A stretch of DNA of 64,000 nucleotides from Symbiodinium natans (taxonomy: Eukaryota; Sar; Dinophyceae; Suessiales; Symbiodiniaceae), in NCBI GenBank assembly GCA_905221605.1, contig CAJNDS010002086.1, positions 240,001-304,000 on the forward strand. The letters run 5' to 3'. Every line of letters starts with the position of its first letter. Positions within the stretch are counted from its first letter, which is position 1. Shown piece after piece: positions 53,183 through 63,064 of this stretch. The notes beneath the pieces were generated by a model. The model did no database searches. It saw only the letters and a program-made list of their open reading frames with translations, and was not told the origin of the DNA. A program made the translations under genes and the position numbers.

Positions 53183-54313
53183 ATGGCAATGGAGGCGCTG
53201 AGCCAGGAGCCCCGGATGGCGGAGCAGACGACGCCGACCCAGACCGGCGGGGCACAGGACGACGTGCTGGCCGCGGCGAGCCAGCTCCACGACCTCTGGG
53301 TGAGCATCATGGACGACACGCAGTGGCAGTGGCTGGTGGGCGGCCTCTTGATGACGGGGCTGCTGGCGGCTCTGGTGGGGGTGTCTCGACGTCGTGGTCG
53401 AGTGGATCCTGGCGCCAGCGAGCCTGACACTGGCGCGGCTGCCCCCGACACCACCTTGGACGACCCTGTATCGGACCAACTCCGAGCACTCATGGAACGC
53501 ACGGACAAGCTGTTTGGCAAAGTCAGCACCGTCATGGACCTCCTCCTGACCGCCGACAGCAACCGGGCACAAGACCAACGCGAAGCGCGCACCGCCGCTG
53601 GCAACCTGCTCGACAAAATCAAGGAGATGTGGAACCTCGTGGAGCGGGTAGAAGGCCGTGTGCAGGACATCAAAGACCCAGCAGCGGCAATCCAGAAGAT
53701 GGACGCCCAGCTCGCGGCGCTGCATAAAGGGGTCAAGGCCGACCTCCTCGCGGTCAAAACGGACCTCGGTACGACTACTGCTGGTCTGGAGGTGCTCAAG
53801 TCCCAGACCGCCGTCCTGTGCGCTTCGATGGAAAGCCTCCAGCAAAAGTTCGGCGTGGTGACGGCAGTGGTGGATGGCCTGACTACGGATCTCGCAAAGC
53901 TGTGGGAAGGCTGCGACACGGCCGCTGCCCGGGAGAGTCACGAGAACATCGCGCACATCAAGAAGGTGCTGGCCCAGGTCTGTGACGTGACGTGGGCGCT
54001 CCAGGAAAGCCAGACCAAGCAGTCCGAGCAGATACAGGCCCTCCTGGACAAGTGCGAGGATGGTCCGGCGCAGGCAGCAGGACCGGCCCCGCGCCCTTCG
54101 GGACCGGTGCTTTACCGCTCCCCCCCGCAGACACAACCGGGGGCGGGGGCGGGAGGACCAGGTCCCGCGCAGCCCCCCATCATCAACTTGTCAGACACGG
54201 TGGCCATGCCGACGCCGTCCTACCGGGGAGGGGCTGCCCTAGTGGTCCTCCCCGGGGGAGGCCAGATGACGCTCGACGCCGCAGCCCTCACGCGCTTGGT
54301 GGTGCCGTCCTAG
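53183..54313 (+). CDS. Membrane-anchored coiled-coil protein
   Basis: 376 residues from the ATG at 53183. A single hydrophobic segment, WLVGGLLMTGLLAALVGV (residues 50-67), is followed by basic SRRRGR. Residues about 95-300 are rich in heptads (LRALMERTDKLFGKVSTVMD, AAIQKMDAQLAALHKGVKAD). The tail is Pro/Gly-rich, ending LVVLPGGGQMTLDAAALTR. No family recognised. It lies 520 bp after the oxygenase in the same orientation within the telomere-free block, so it may be a further ORF of the retroelement or a second insertion. Confidence 0.6.
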   Translation: MAMEALSQEPRMAEQTTPTQTGGAQDDVLAAASQLHDLWVSIMDDTQWQWLVGGLLMTGLLAALVGVSRRRGRVDPGASEPDTGAAAPDTTLDDPVSDQLRALMERTDKLFGKVSTVMDLLLTADSNRAQDQREARTAAGNLLDKIKEMWNLVERVEGRVQDIKDPAAAIQKMDAQLAALHKGVKADLLAVKTDLGTTTAGLEVLKSQTAVLCASMESLQQKFGVVTAVVDGLTTDLAKLWEGCDTAAARESHENIAHIKKVLAQVCDVTWALQESQTKQSEQIQALLDKCEDGPAQAAGPAPRPSGPVLYRSPPQTQPGAGAGGPGPAQPPIINLSDTVAMPTPSYRGGAALVVLPGGGQMTLDAAALTRLVVPS

Positions 54314-54402
54314 ACCTCCGGAACCGGCCGTGGATGTTGAGAACAGCTGAATTCACACGACCAGGAATTCGATGCATGGAATTCCGGCACGCCCCGCCCC
54401 CC

Positions 54403-54422
54403 CCCCCCCCCCCCCCCCCCCG
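54403..54422. repeat. Poly(C) tract
   Basis: A run of about 20 C just downstream of the coiled-coil ORF. Confidence 0.85.
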
Positions 54423-54527
54423 CTCCTAGCCCGTACATGTTACCTCTGCCCTCAAGCCTCGTCCTCCCAAGTAGCCACCCCCCCCCCCAAGAATTGACTG
54501 CATGGAATGCACGCTATGCCAGAACTG

Positions 54528-54925
54528 CCCCGGGCGCACTGGACCTGCATGATTGGCATGGGCACGTAGTCGTCAAAGCTGTTTTAGCTTCCACTCCTCG
54601 GAATAGATACTGTGCCGGTTTGCCCCAGGCGCACGGGACCTGCATGACTTGCATGCGCACGTAGCTGTTTCTCACACTCTGTCACAGATGCACGCCGGCA
54701 TTCTCGCAGGAGCAATAATGGGAACTGGTTGTCTCGTTGTGGGATTTAGGGGAGCTGTTGCGCATACATGCTGTGTTCTCCACGTGTTCCTCATGATTGC
54801 ACGGGCACGTAGTTGTTCTCACACTTGGTCAAAGATGCATGCCGGCATTCTCGCAGGCGCACCAACTGGGACTGTCTGTTTTGTTGCGAGATTTGAGGGA
54901 GCTGTCGTGCAGTCGTGCTGTGCTC
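54528..54925. repeat. Tandem direct repeats in the retroelement tail
   Basis: Two ~42-bp copies (CCCCGGGCGCACTGGACCTG at 54528; CCCCAGGCGCACGGGACCTG at 54623) and two ~135-bp copies containing GATGCAYGCCGGCATTCTCG (54687, 54833). They resemble the repeated 3' tails of some LINEs. Confidence 0.8.
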
Positions 54926-55383
54926 TTCATGTGTGTTCTTCATGCGTGCGTCAGCAGAGACGCTCAGAGTCCGAACCCGCCTGGCCCTTGAGCAGCTCGG
55001 AACGTCACGCCCCACAGTGCAAGCAACGCGTTGCAGTTTGGAGTACAGGCACCGCCAGAGAGCCCGCCAAACCCACCGCCTTGCCCGGGGACATGCAGGG
55101 GAGAGACGCAAGGTCGTCGTATGAGCGGCTCGCAAACCGTTTCGTAGGACCGTGGGTGGAATCTCGTACCGAAGCCAAACGCATCGCCAAGGCCACTCTC
55201 GCATACCGTATGGAGGATATCAATCGTTCTCAATCCATTCGTCGCCGCATCAATGAGGAAAACCTTCGGGCTGTGGGGTGGTCGCATGAGGCTCGCGCGA
55301 CGGTCGAGGGTCGCGCAGGGGTAGGGGGAGAGAGGCGAGGGGTGGTCAAAGAGGATGGCCCGACGGAGGGGCCGGCCTGCTGA
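54688..55383 (+). CDS. Low-confidence ORF across the direct repeats
   Basis: 231 residues. The first half is generated by the 135-bp repeat (MHAGILAGA twice). The second half is charged and non-repetitive (SYERLANRFVGPWVESRTEA, RIAKATLAYRMEDINRSQSI). The latter could be real coding sequence; no family recognised. Confidence 0.3.
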   Translation: MHAGILAGAIMGTGCLVVGFRGAVAHTCCVLHVFLMIARARSCSHTWSKMHAGILAGAPTGTVCFVARFEGAVVQSCCALHVCSSCVRQQRRSESEPAWPLSSSERHAPQCKQRVAVWSTGTAREPAKPTALPGDMQGRDARSSYERLANRFVGPWVESRTEAKRIAKATLAYRMEDINRSQSIRRRINEENLRAVGWSHEARATVEGRAGVGGERRGVVKEDGPTEGPAC

Positions 55384-56640
55384 GCACGCCTCGTTAGCTA
55401 CGCACACACACACAAGCGCGCCCCCCCACACGCGCGAGCGTGCACTCAGGTCCGCTTCAGTGTGCTAGATCTGTAGGCGTCCCCTACCTGTCCCCCCCCC
55501 CTTACTTGTAACAACCCCGCTAACAGTCTACGGCACCTCGGTGCATCCTGAGCCATGGCCTCTCGACACGATGTGACGCTGGCCTGAGCTGGGAACCTTG
55601 GAGCTCGCGAGTTTGGCATGTGGGTGGGACTGCAATGGCGGCTGGCATCCCCAATACAGCAGCACGATGTTTGGGCTGCCAGGGGACACAGCGAGATGTC
55701 CAAGTTTTGCTGCCATGTGGCAGCCTTGTGCCTGCGTGCGGCCGGACCGCTTTGGCCGCCCGGCGACACGGAGTGACTGCATGACGAATACCACTGCACT
55801 GCATGGAGTTGGGTCGCCGTGGAGGGTGGCAGATGGGGACCCTGCGTCTGCATGGTGCCTGCAACTGCCAGATGCATGACCGCTGGTACGAAGCAGAAAA
55901 GGAATTCATGAATTCAGAATTTGTGAATTCAGCAGTGAAGGCCCTGGAACCTGATGGATGCAAAACTGCATGTTGAGTGAAGCTTGGGTTCTGCACGACC
56001 TCGGAGCTGACAGTCCCACGCACGTGCACTCTGCATGGACCGTGTGCATGGCCACCACCTGCCAAGTTGCGCCTCCTGACGCCCGGGGATGACAGAGACA
56101 GATGTACGTTGTCGAGTGCGTATAGCCACAGACGGCAGTCACTGCTCGGGACATCGAATGCTGAGGATAGAGAGAAGTCTCACCCACATAGCCCTTGCCA
56201 CATGTTGCTTTTAGGGAGGAAAGGCCGCTCGGGTTGTACTGTTCTGGAGATAGTATTCATACCTGATCTTTGGACGGTTTGCGGCAACCTCCACGTATTG
56301 TCGCTAGGTCGCAATGTGCCTAGGAATAGTCAGTCGGGTCTGATGGGGGAGGCTTGTTTCAAGGTGGAAAGGTGATCGAGGTATACTGTTAGCTATCATG
56401 GTTTGAGCCCCTCTGTTGGACACGCCGACTGGGTCAAAGAACTTCTGTCGGCCAATGGACATGTACCAATTTGTTTTCTATTTGTCTGGGATCGATCAGG
56501 GGTCAGCTCTTCAGTATTGGGGCTTGGCATTGAACATTCGTCGGTGGTAATGCTGACCCTGGTTGGTTCGTTACTGGTGGTCAATGCACCCACTCTGGAG
56601 ATCTCGACAGGACTTGCCTCGCCCGCTTATGCCAGTGTGA
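55384..56640. other. Telomere-free tail of the intronic insertion
   Basis: No reliable ORF. It contains CA and C runs and a GAATTCATGAATTCAG.ATT.GTGAATTC cluster near 55902-55930. The right edge of the retroelement is presumably in this stretch. Confidence 0.4.
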
Positions 56641-56647
56641 GAGTCGA

Positions 56648-56730
56648 AACCCTAAACCCTAAACCCTAAACCCTAAACCCTGAACCCTGAACCCTGAACC
56701 CTAAACCCTAAACCCTAAACCCTAAACCCT
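56648..56730 (-). repeat. CCCTAAA/CCCTGAA block
   Basis: About 12 units; the first telomere block after the 10 kb insertion. Confidence 0.95.
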
Positions 56731-56815
56731 CCCACCTTTACATGGACCCCCAAGAAGGCCAAGGAACTCTGCGAGGGATATCTCCGGGAATATCGTTGGC
56801 AGTGCAAGCTTTGCC

Positions 56816-56852
56816 CGAGTTTAGGGTTTAGGGTTTAGGGTTTAGGGTTTAG
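56816..56852 (+). repeat. Interstitial TTTAGGG block
   Basis: Five units, opposite to the block at 56648. Confidence 0.95.
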
Positions 56853-57128
56853 GGTGACCTTGATCCTGTCGTGGGACTGCAGAGTTTCTTCAGTCCTGCC
56901 AGATTCGGGCTCAGCACTGCTGTTTAAGCCCGAAGCACTCGCGTTGATGCGAGGGTTCAAGGGCTTCAGAAGGCTTTGAAGCATGATTGGAGGTCCAAGT
57001 CCCCTTCACTACTGGGCGCTTTGGGACAACCCGGGGGAGCGCCTATATAAGTCGTCTGCGCACAGATCGACGTGAACTTGTGTCGGAGACAGGCAAAGTG
57101 TGCACACCTGCATCCGTAAACCCCGGAG

Positions 57129-57201
57129 GTGATCGAATTCATTGCCTGACGGGCGTGCTGTCGGGCACTTTGAGCTACGTCTTCAACAAGCTGAGACTTG
57201 G
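57129..57201 (+). CDS. AK-HSDH exon: GVLSGTLSYVFNKL
   Basis: DRIHCLTGVLSGTLSYVFNK is the most conserved homoserine dehydrogenase signature (GxxSGTLSYIFN). The acceptor is CCGGAG|GT. It resumes the enzyme exactly where the exon at 46249-46300 stops. The 3' edge is within one or two bases of 57200. Confidence 0.95.
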
Positions 57202-57281
57202 GTCGAGAGCTTAAGAAGCCCCGCATCGAAGCCTACATCAAGTCCCTGAATCCACAGCCCCCGGAAGCTTATGATGCCCAG

Positions 57282-57355
57282 CATGGACCTTAGGGTTTAG
57301 GGTTTAGGGTTTAAACCCTAAACCCTAAACCCTAAACCCTAAACCCTATGGACCT
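57282..57355. repeat. Inverted telomere block with 8-bp direct flanks
   Basis: TTTAGGGTTTAGGG runs directly into AAACCCTAAACCC, and the unit is flanked by ATGGACCT on both sides (57283-57290, 57348-57355). Confidence 0.9.
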
Positions 57356-57903
57356 CAAATAGTGAGAGAAAAAGGGAGCCCTGAAGTCCAACAAACGATG
57401 AGACGGTTGCGCATTTCGCAAGCCCAGACGTCCACGAGCGACGACCGCTGGCCCTGTTGTCGAAACCAGAAGCACGAAAGTCCCTAAACCCTATAAATAG
57501 CCCTGCTCAGCTAGGCGGGTGGCAAAAAACAACCCTAGACCCTGATGACAGGTTCGAGGTCGGTGAGCCAGTTCATGGCTTGGGCCTAGGCGAGGGCGCG
57601 ACTTTCGGCCCCCCAAAATGCGAGCAGGCTGATGTGGCCGTGCCAAGCCTACAAGCTTACAGCCGCCCTGCACCACAAACCCAGTTCTACAAGCTAGTCT
57701 ATCAGCTGGGATTCAGGGCCCATGGAGTCAGAATGAATTTGGGTCGTTTGAATCAAAGAAGATTGTGCCTTTAAATCGCATTTTGCCCGACCTACAACCA
57801 CCGGGAGACAAGGGTTGACAAAAGCTCGAGAACTGAATCCCCGAGAGTTTTCGCCCACTGTAGGAAAGCCTAATCCCTAAACCCTAAAGGAACTTGGAAC
57901 CTG

Positions 57904-57932
57904 GAACGACCTTCAGCGAGGCATACAAGGAA
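57904..57932 (+). CDS. AK-HSDH exon: TTFSEAYKE
   Basis: GTTFSEAYKEA matches the FSExxxEA helix after SGTLSYIFN. The donor could be GCTTGC at 57933; the frame stays open further (ACDWPFYL). Confidence 0.75.
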
Positions 57933-58136
57933 GCTTGCGACTGGCCCTTTTACTTGCACGAGGTTTCGGAGTTTGAGGTTATTGCAGGGTTTTTTCGTTC
58001 GGTGACGACCTAAGCTCACCAAAATCCACAACATCCCACAACCTAGCGACCTATCGCAATCGAGAAGATCACCTGAAACCAGCCGAGTCCCAGCCGTGAT
58101 TGAGGCGAGCGTGGACTTACGAACGTGTCCGCGCAG

Positions 58137-58175
58137 GAAGACTTGAACGGCATGGACAGCGCTCGAAAAACTTTG
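58137..58175 (+). CDS. AK-HSDH exon: EDLNGMDSARK
   Basis: After GTCCGCGCAG the frame reads EDLNGMDSARKTLHLAMKF, the DLSGxDVARKxxILAR motif of homoserine dehydrogenase. The 3' end is uncertain (58160-58190). Confidence 0.85.
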
Positions 58176-58744
58176 CATCTTGCAATGAAATTCAGACATG
58201 CAGAATGATGTAGGCTAGGTCTGCTCAAGGGCTAGTATGCCGGTGTCGCTTGTAGGCAACCTTCGCACCCTCTGAAGGGTGTGGGGGCCCAGCACGTGAC
58301 CTTAAAGGCGCGCCACGCGAATATTCGTTGCCCTAAATGTCATTGTGCCTTCTTTGAGCCGACAAACTTGTCTTTATGGATTCCCCCCCCCGCCCCCCCT
58401 ACTTTAAGGACCCCAAATCTGCTCTTTTCTAGGTTCTTTTATAAACTCCTATCGGATTCTTGTTCAGCCTACAAAAAGTAGGTTTTGGGTTCTTAAGGTA
58501 CTAAATTAAAGCCGCCTGCTAAAGCCAGAAGCCCCAAGCGGCCTTCAATGCATCATGTTTTCTCCGCACCGAAAAGTGGCGTTGGGCAGGATGTTGCCTG
58601 CCACCTGCTGACAGAAGCAGGCAGCGTACAACGGTAAAGGTGCTCCGTCACCATAACCGCGCATGATGGTTTAGGGTTTAGGGTTTAGGGCGCTGGCCTC
58701 AGTTCCAGTCTTAAAAGGGTTTAGGGTTTAGGGTCTGCCACCTA

Positions 58745-58854
58745 CCCAGATCTTCCAAAGCCCCTTAATTAAGGTATATACCCTAATTCATAATAAGGAT
58801 CCTGATTATGAATTAAGGTGTATACCTTAATTAAGGGGTTTTGGAAGATCTGGG
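58745..58854. mobile_element. Palindromic element, family A copy 6
   Basis: 110 bp with TA/TA target duplication (58743-58744, 58855-58856). Confidence 0.92.
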
Positions 58855-59014
58855 TAAAGTTGCCAACAAAAATGACACAAGAACGCAGGGCATGAGCGCG
58901 CCAAGCCTGTGGAAAGAGCGAAGGTTAAGTTCGGGGTTCCCATGAGTTAAGCGAGCTCCTGGGCTTTCAGGCCGGAAGGTAGCACACTTCACACTCCACA
59001 AATGAGCACCCCGC

Positions 59015-59127
59015 ACCTTGGGGACCAAATGAACCCTAAAATTGGGGTCATCTACCCATTACTACTATAATTCCTGTTAAGGTATATGAACCATAAACCC
59101 TTTTAGAGTTCATTTCGTCCCCAAGGT
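59015..59127. mobile_element. Inverted-repeat element (family I)
   Basis: 27-bp ends ACCTTGGGGACCAAATGAAC / GTTCATTTCGTCCCCAAGGT. Part of the interior (TTAAGG.ATATGAACCATAAA) recurs at 30542-30566, where a half copy (30520-30575) starts TCCTTGGGGACC. Confidence 0.75.
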
Positions 59128-59223
59128 AGGCTGATCTGTTCACACACTGCTACGGAAGCTGCTTCGGCAGTGGCTGAAAGTAAACCCTTTCAAGCGCCTG
59201 TAGACTTGATGGCTGTGTTTTTA

Positions 59224-59342
59224 GGGGATAGGATTAGGGGGACCCTTAGGGATATAGACCCTCTGAGTAAGGTCCCTGTTTAAGAGAGCCAGAAGAGGGT
59301 TCAGAAGGGGTTCCCTTTTAAGGGTCCCCCTTATCCTACCCA
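59224..59342. mobile_element. Inverted-repeat element, family F copy 2
   Basis: GGGGATAGGATTAGGGGGAC / GGGTCCCCCTTATCCTACCC ends; the interior matches the complement of 4320-4452. Confidence 0.7.
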
Positions 59343-59669
59343 GGAGTTTTGAGAACCCTGGGAATCCGCGTGGTAGAATTGTTGCAAGTCAGCTTGTGTT
59401 TTCTCCGGTGGAGAAGCCCCGGCCTTGAGAGGTCCCAAGTCCACACTCACCCCTACCCCTCGTCATACAAGCGTTCCTTCAAAGATGGGGATGAAGGATT
59501 CTAGGTCATGCTTGCAGTAAGACAGGGATAAAGAGCGGCTTCCTTGAATCTCAGAGATCTTTGAAAGCAAACATGTTGGCATTCTGAAGAGCATCGTTCC
59601 TGGGGCTGCTGTCATATGGGCTCAGCCCAAATAGGCTTCTAGCGCGTTTAGGCCTCCAGGGGCTCCAAA

Positions 59670-59742
59670 GTTTAGAGTTGAGGGTTTAGGGTTTAGGTTT
59701 GGGGTTTAGGGTTTAGTGTTTAGGGTTTAGGGTTTAGGGTTT
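59670..59742 (+). repeat. Interstitial TTTAGGG block
   Basis: About nine units, some drifted. Confidence 0.9.
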
Positions 59743-59940
59743 AGTCAAAAGGGTTTGTGAAATGTTGGGTCGAAGTTCAAGAAAACCAGGATTTTGGCGC
59801 GGGAGCTCGGCTTGAAAGCGGAGCTTTCAGATGCGGCCTGGCTTGCAAAGGGTTTAGGGTTTAGGGTTTCGGTAGGGTTTAGGGTTTAGGGTTTAGGGTA
59901 AAGGGGTTTCGGGTTTAATTAGGGGGTGCTGATTTCTATG

Positions 59941-60050
59941 CCCAGATCTTCCAAAACCCCTTAATAAAGGTATACACCCTAATTCATAATCAGGATCCTT
60001 ATTATGAATTAGGCTATATACCTTAATTAAGGAGCTTTGGAAGATCTGGG
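59941..60050. mobile_element. Palindromic element, family A copy 7
   Basis: 110 bp with TG/TG target duplication (59939-59940, 60051-60052). Confidence 0.92.
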
Positions 60051-61071
60051 TGGTTGGGGGTGCGAGGCTTAAATCATCCCTGAGCTTATAAGGGCTGCTA
60101 GGACTACGAGTTGGTGTCTCAAGGTGGCCGCAGGCGTTCGGTGCTTGAGCCGGTTTGGTTGAGGGCTTGCGCATGTTGATGGGCAAGTGTCCCTGCTCAG
60201 ACTAGAGGGTTTCTAGAATGGCATCCTTTGAGGAGGGCTCACTTAGGCTCAGGCAAGAACAAGGCTTACCAAAGAGACGAAGGCTTGCAAACCATACCAG
60301 GGTCGCGGCGTTGCTTCAGTCAGCTTGCCCCTCATTCCTGCAGGAGGGGGGGGGGGTCGGACTTTTAAAGTTCCCGGTCGGCTCCCAGTATGGTTTCAAG
60401 AGCCCTGTTCACCAAAGAGTCCCGTGTGAGGCACAGGAATCCTTTCAAAACTGAAGTCCCCCCAGGCGGCACCAAATCCTTGACACTCCAAGTGCAGATC
60501 GAAACTCCAAACCTCGAACCCTAGCCTACCCTAAGCCCTTGACCCTCTGCAACCCTAAGCCCTAACAACCCTAAATCGAGGTTAGAACTCGTGGAACTTT
60601 ACGCTCGTCAGCGGTTTGTTTTGCCACTTTCCCCGATGCGGTAATGCTGTCAGCTACTACACCAGGGAGGGGTTTAGCAAAAAGGGTTCAGGTTTAGGGC
60701 TTAGGGTTTCGGGTTTAGAGTTTGGGGGTCGAAGGTGTAAGGGAGACTGAGGTTGGGATGCTCGCCCTTATACTAACAGTCCTTAATGGAGATTATCATA
60801 GGTGAGTTACTGCAATCCCTACAAAAGGCCTGCTAGGCGAAGGGGGAACGACTGACCGTACCGATGGCTACAGTGATGGCTACAAGAGTGTTTAGTCGTG
60901 AAGCCGAAAGCGGTGCACCTGTGGCACTGTACTCAGCTTTCGCCTAGCCTTTTGCGCAGCAAACATGAACGACAATAGCTCCATGCGAAGCATCAGGCTA
61001 CCCACATTGAAATACCGATTACATGAGAATATCCCAAGTTCGAGGTTTGCTGCAGTTTGCTCTTTGCTGAG

Positions 61072-61146
61072 GTCGAGATCGAGTCTCTTCTCCCTTCCGA
61101 TGCCTCGGGCAGTGACCTTGAAAGCATCATCAAGGAGCTATCCCAG
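61072..61146 (+). CDS. AK-HSDH exon: VEIESLLPSDASGSDLE
   Basis: 25 codons, VEIESLLPSDASGSDLESII then KELSQ, matching the VxVEsLvP segment. The following intron starts AGAGAAGC or GAGAGAAG depending on alignment; joining to 61867 gives KELSQEKVDPFIEEK. Confidence 0.88.
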
Positions 61147-61187
61147 AGAGAAGCAACTTCAAGGATGTCATTTGGGATGTTCCCCCC

Positions 61188-61242
61188 TATACTAACAGTC
61201 CTTAATAGGGATTATAGTAACTTGTCTAGTCTAATCCCTACC
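61188..61242. repeat. Short dispersed repeat (second copy at 60769)
   Basis: CCCTTATACTAACAGTCCTTAATGGAGATTAT (60766-60797) and a near copy at 61187-61216, both followed by TA-rich sequence and AATCCCTAC. No inverted ends are obvious. Confidence 0.5.
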
Positions 61243-61566
61243 CGCAAGCCTCTGCAGCATGCTAATGCCAGAAATGCTGCAGAGTTTCATGTTTTGCTCC
61301 AGCCTCCTCATTCTCCATGCAGTCAAGGGGTGAAGCCACGAGTATTCCAGGATAAACCCTTAACCCTGGAATGGGCCACGTACTCCGTGGTTGATGCTCG
61401 GTGAATACGGTCATAATTATTCTGATTTATGGAGGGGTCAGAGCCCGTAGTACCTTCGGAGAGAATTTTTGCTTGTTGCTCCTGAGTTGGGGCCAACGTG
61501 TCTTGACTGCCTCGAGTGTTGGATATCTGCAGCCTTGCCTGCGAGCGCGCTAGTCGTGAGAGTCGA

Positions 61567-61612
61567 ACCCTAAACCCTAAAACCCTAAACCCTAAACCCT
61601 CAACCCTAGCCC
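61567..61612 (-). repeat. Interstitial CCCTAAA block
   Basis: Six units. Confidence 0.9.
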
Positions 61613-61741
61613 TTGGCCTTGTAACCCTCTGAGCTTCCACACCCGTTGTATCACCACTCAACGCATTAAATGCACTCACCCTCTCCTGCACGTTCAAGCC
61701 AGGCATTCACCTGAAACCTTACGGTAATTTGTAGCCCAACC

Positions 61742-61767
61742 CCCAAAAAAGGGTACCCTTTTTTGGG
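61742..61767. repeat. Perfect 26-bp palindrome
   Basis: CCCAAAAAAGGG|TACCCTTTTTTGGG, centred on GTAC. It could form a hairpin; the role is unknown. Confidence 0.85.
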
Positions 61768-61866
61768 CAATATCTCTTATACCATACATCCTAAACGCCC
61801 AGGCCCTAAACTGGAATGAAACCCTAAGCCCTAAGCCCTAGTTCCCTAAAGCTTGCCCGTTTGCAG

Positions 61867-61944
61867 GAGAAAGTCGATCCGTTCATCGAGGAGAAGATGA
61901 AAGCTGCAAGCGAGGAGGGGAAGCTTCTGTTCTATTGCGGAGAG
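61867..61944 (+). CDS. AK-HSDH exon: IEEKMKAASEEGKLLFY
   Basis: 26 codons, EKVDPFIEEKMKAASEEGK then LLFYCGE, the helix before the last beta-sheet (xxxARxEGKVLRYVG). GC donor at 61945; joining to 62294 gives FYCGEVDVEARKV. Confidence 0.92.
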
Positions 61945-62293
61945 GCCCCTGGGTGGTTGGAGCTGCCGCATGTCTGTAGGGCTTTTTACGGGCTTGTGGG
62001 CTGGATGGGTTTGGGGTGTTTGTGGAGTTTGGGTTTTGTTTTCCCTGATGACGTTGAGGTTGAGGCTTCATAGTTGAAACCGCCAAAGGAACTTGCACTC
62101 AGGGATGCCATGGGCCATGGCTGAGGCATTCGACTTGGACGTACAGAGGGATGTTAGGGTTCAGGGTTTAGGATTGAGGGGATAGCAGGGCTTCAAATTT
62201 GTGAGGTCGCAGGGTTTGTTGATGTCGCGCCTCGGGTTGAGAGGGTGAGGCTCTGGGTTTTGGGCGGTGTCCTTTCTAAAATCCCCCTGCCAG

Positions 62294-62389
62294 GTCGACG
62301 TGGAAGCACGGAAAGTTACAGTTGGGCTCAAGGCCTACCCGAAGGATGGTCTCCCCTTTGCGCTGAACGATGCCGACATGGCTGTTCAG
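62294..62389 (+). CDS. AK-HSDH exon: VTVGLKAYPKDGLPFAL
   Basis: 32 codons in phase 0: VDVEARKVTVGLKAYPKDG then LPFALNDADMAVQ, matching the dehydrogenase C-terminal sheet (HPFAxLxGxxN). GT donor. Confidence 0.93.
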
Positions 62390-62861
62390 GTGGCCACCAG
62401 TCGTTCCGGGTTTTTTTGGCGGGCACGAAAGCGCCCTTCAGCCCTGAAACCCAGAAATCAGGGATTACAGGCCTGAGGCCTTCAAGCTCAAGCCTAGTCG
62501 AATCTGAGACCTCTAAAATCTAAAACCTAAACCCCATTACAGCGAACCGGGCCTGAGACATTTTCTCTGACATAAACATGTGTGCGCCTTGAACAATGCC
62601 CCCCCAACAAAAATGTAAAACCGAGTGCAGCATTCAGCACCCAAGACGGCGCCAGCCAAAGCCCCCAAGTCCGGAAAGCTAGTCGTTTGCGTTGTCCGTG
62701 TTTGAGGTGCTTCGCGGCTTAACGCCCTCAGTGCCCGACCTCCCACATCGCATAGAAGCACCTTGAAGGCTCAAACACTAGACGATAAACCCTTTGCCTT
62801 GGTTTGAATGAACTTCGCCCTAACACTCCAGACTTTTGTAGCTCCAACTCATGGGTTTAAT

Positions 62862-62965
62862 ATATATATATATATATATATATATGATATATATATATAT
62901 ATATATATATATGATATATACATATATACATATATACATATATATATATATATACATACATCACA
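62862..62965. repeat. TA-rich microsatellite
   Basis: (TA)n with ATGATA and CATATA variants; ends 20 bp before an exon. Confidence 0.95.
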
Positions 62966-62987
62966 AGCCATGAACCTCCACTCGCAG

Positions 62988-63030
62988 ATGGTCTCCGACC
63001 GCTTCCCAGCTTCTACGCCCCTCGTTTGCC
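62988..63030 (+). CDS. AK-HSDH exon: SDRFPASTPLVC
   Basis: MVSDRFPASTPLVC matches the SxRYxxxPLVxxGPGAG lead-in. It ends TGC C|GCACC (GC donor); with GA at 63597 this makes CGA and continues RGPGAGAEF. Confidence 0.92.
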
Positions 63031-63064
63031 GCACCTTTGCAGCAAACTTGCTGTTGGTTCGTAG

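Larger units (their letters stand above)
46301..57128 (+). other. 10.8 kb GC-AG intron carrying a retrotransposon
   Basis: Bounded by exons whose products are adjacent in the enzyme (LLQTG / DRIHCL). It starts GCTCGG and ends CCGGAG. Telomere blocks lie near both ends (46552-46684, 56648-56852); the 10 kb between is GC-rich, contains the retroelement ORFs and has essentially no telomere motif. Confidence 0.85.

Noticed and set aside
52721-54136. 471-residue - strand ORF
   Set aside because: Antisense of the membrane/coiled-coil ORF; its composition (His/Arg/Leu-rich) is typical of a reverse-strand shadow of GC-rich coding DNA.
56731-56815. Exon-like frame TFTWTPKKAKELCEGYLREY
   Set aside because: Falls inside the 10.8 kb intron next to telomere blocks; the enzyme has no place for it and no family was recognised.
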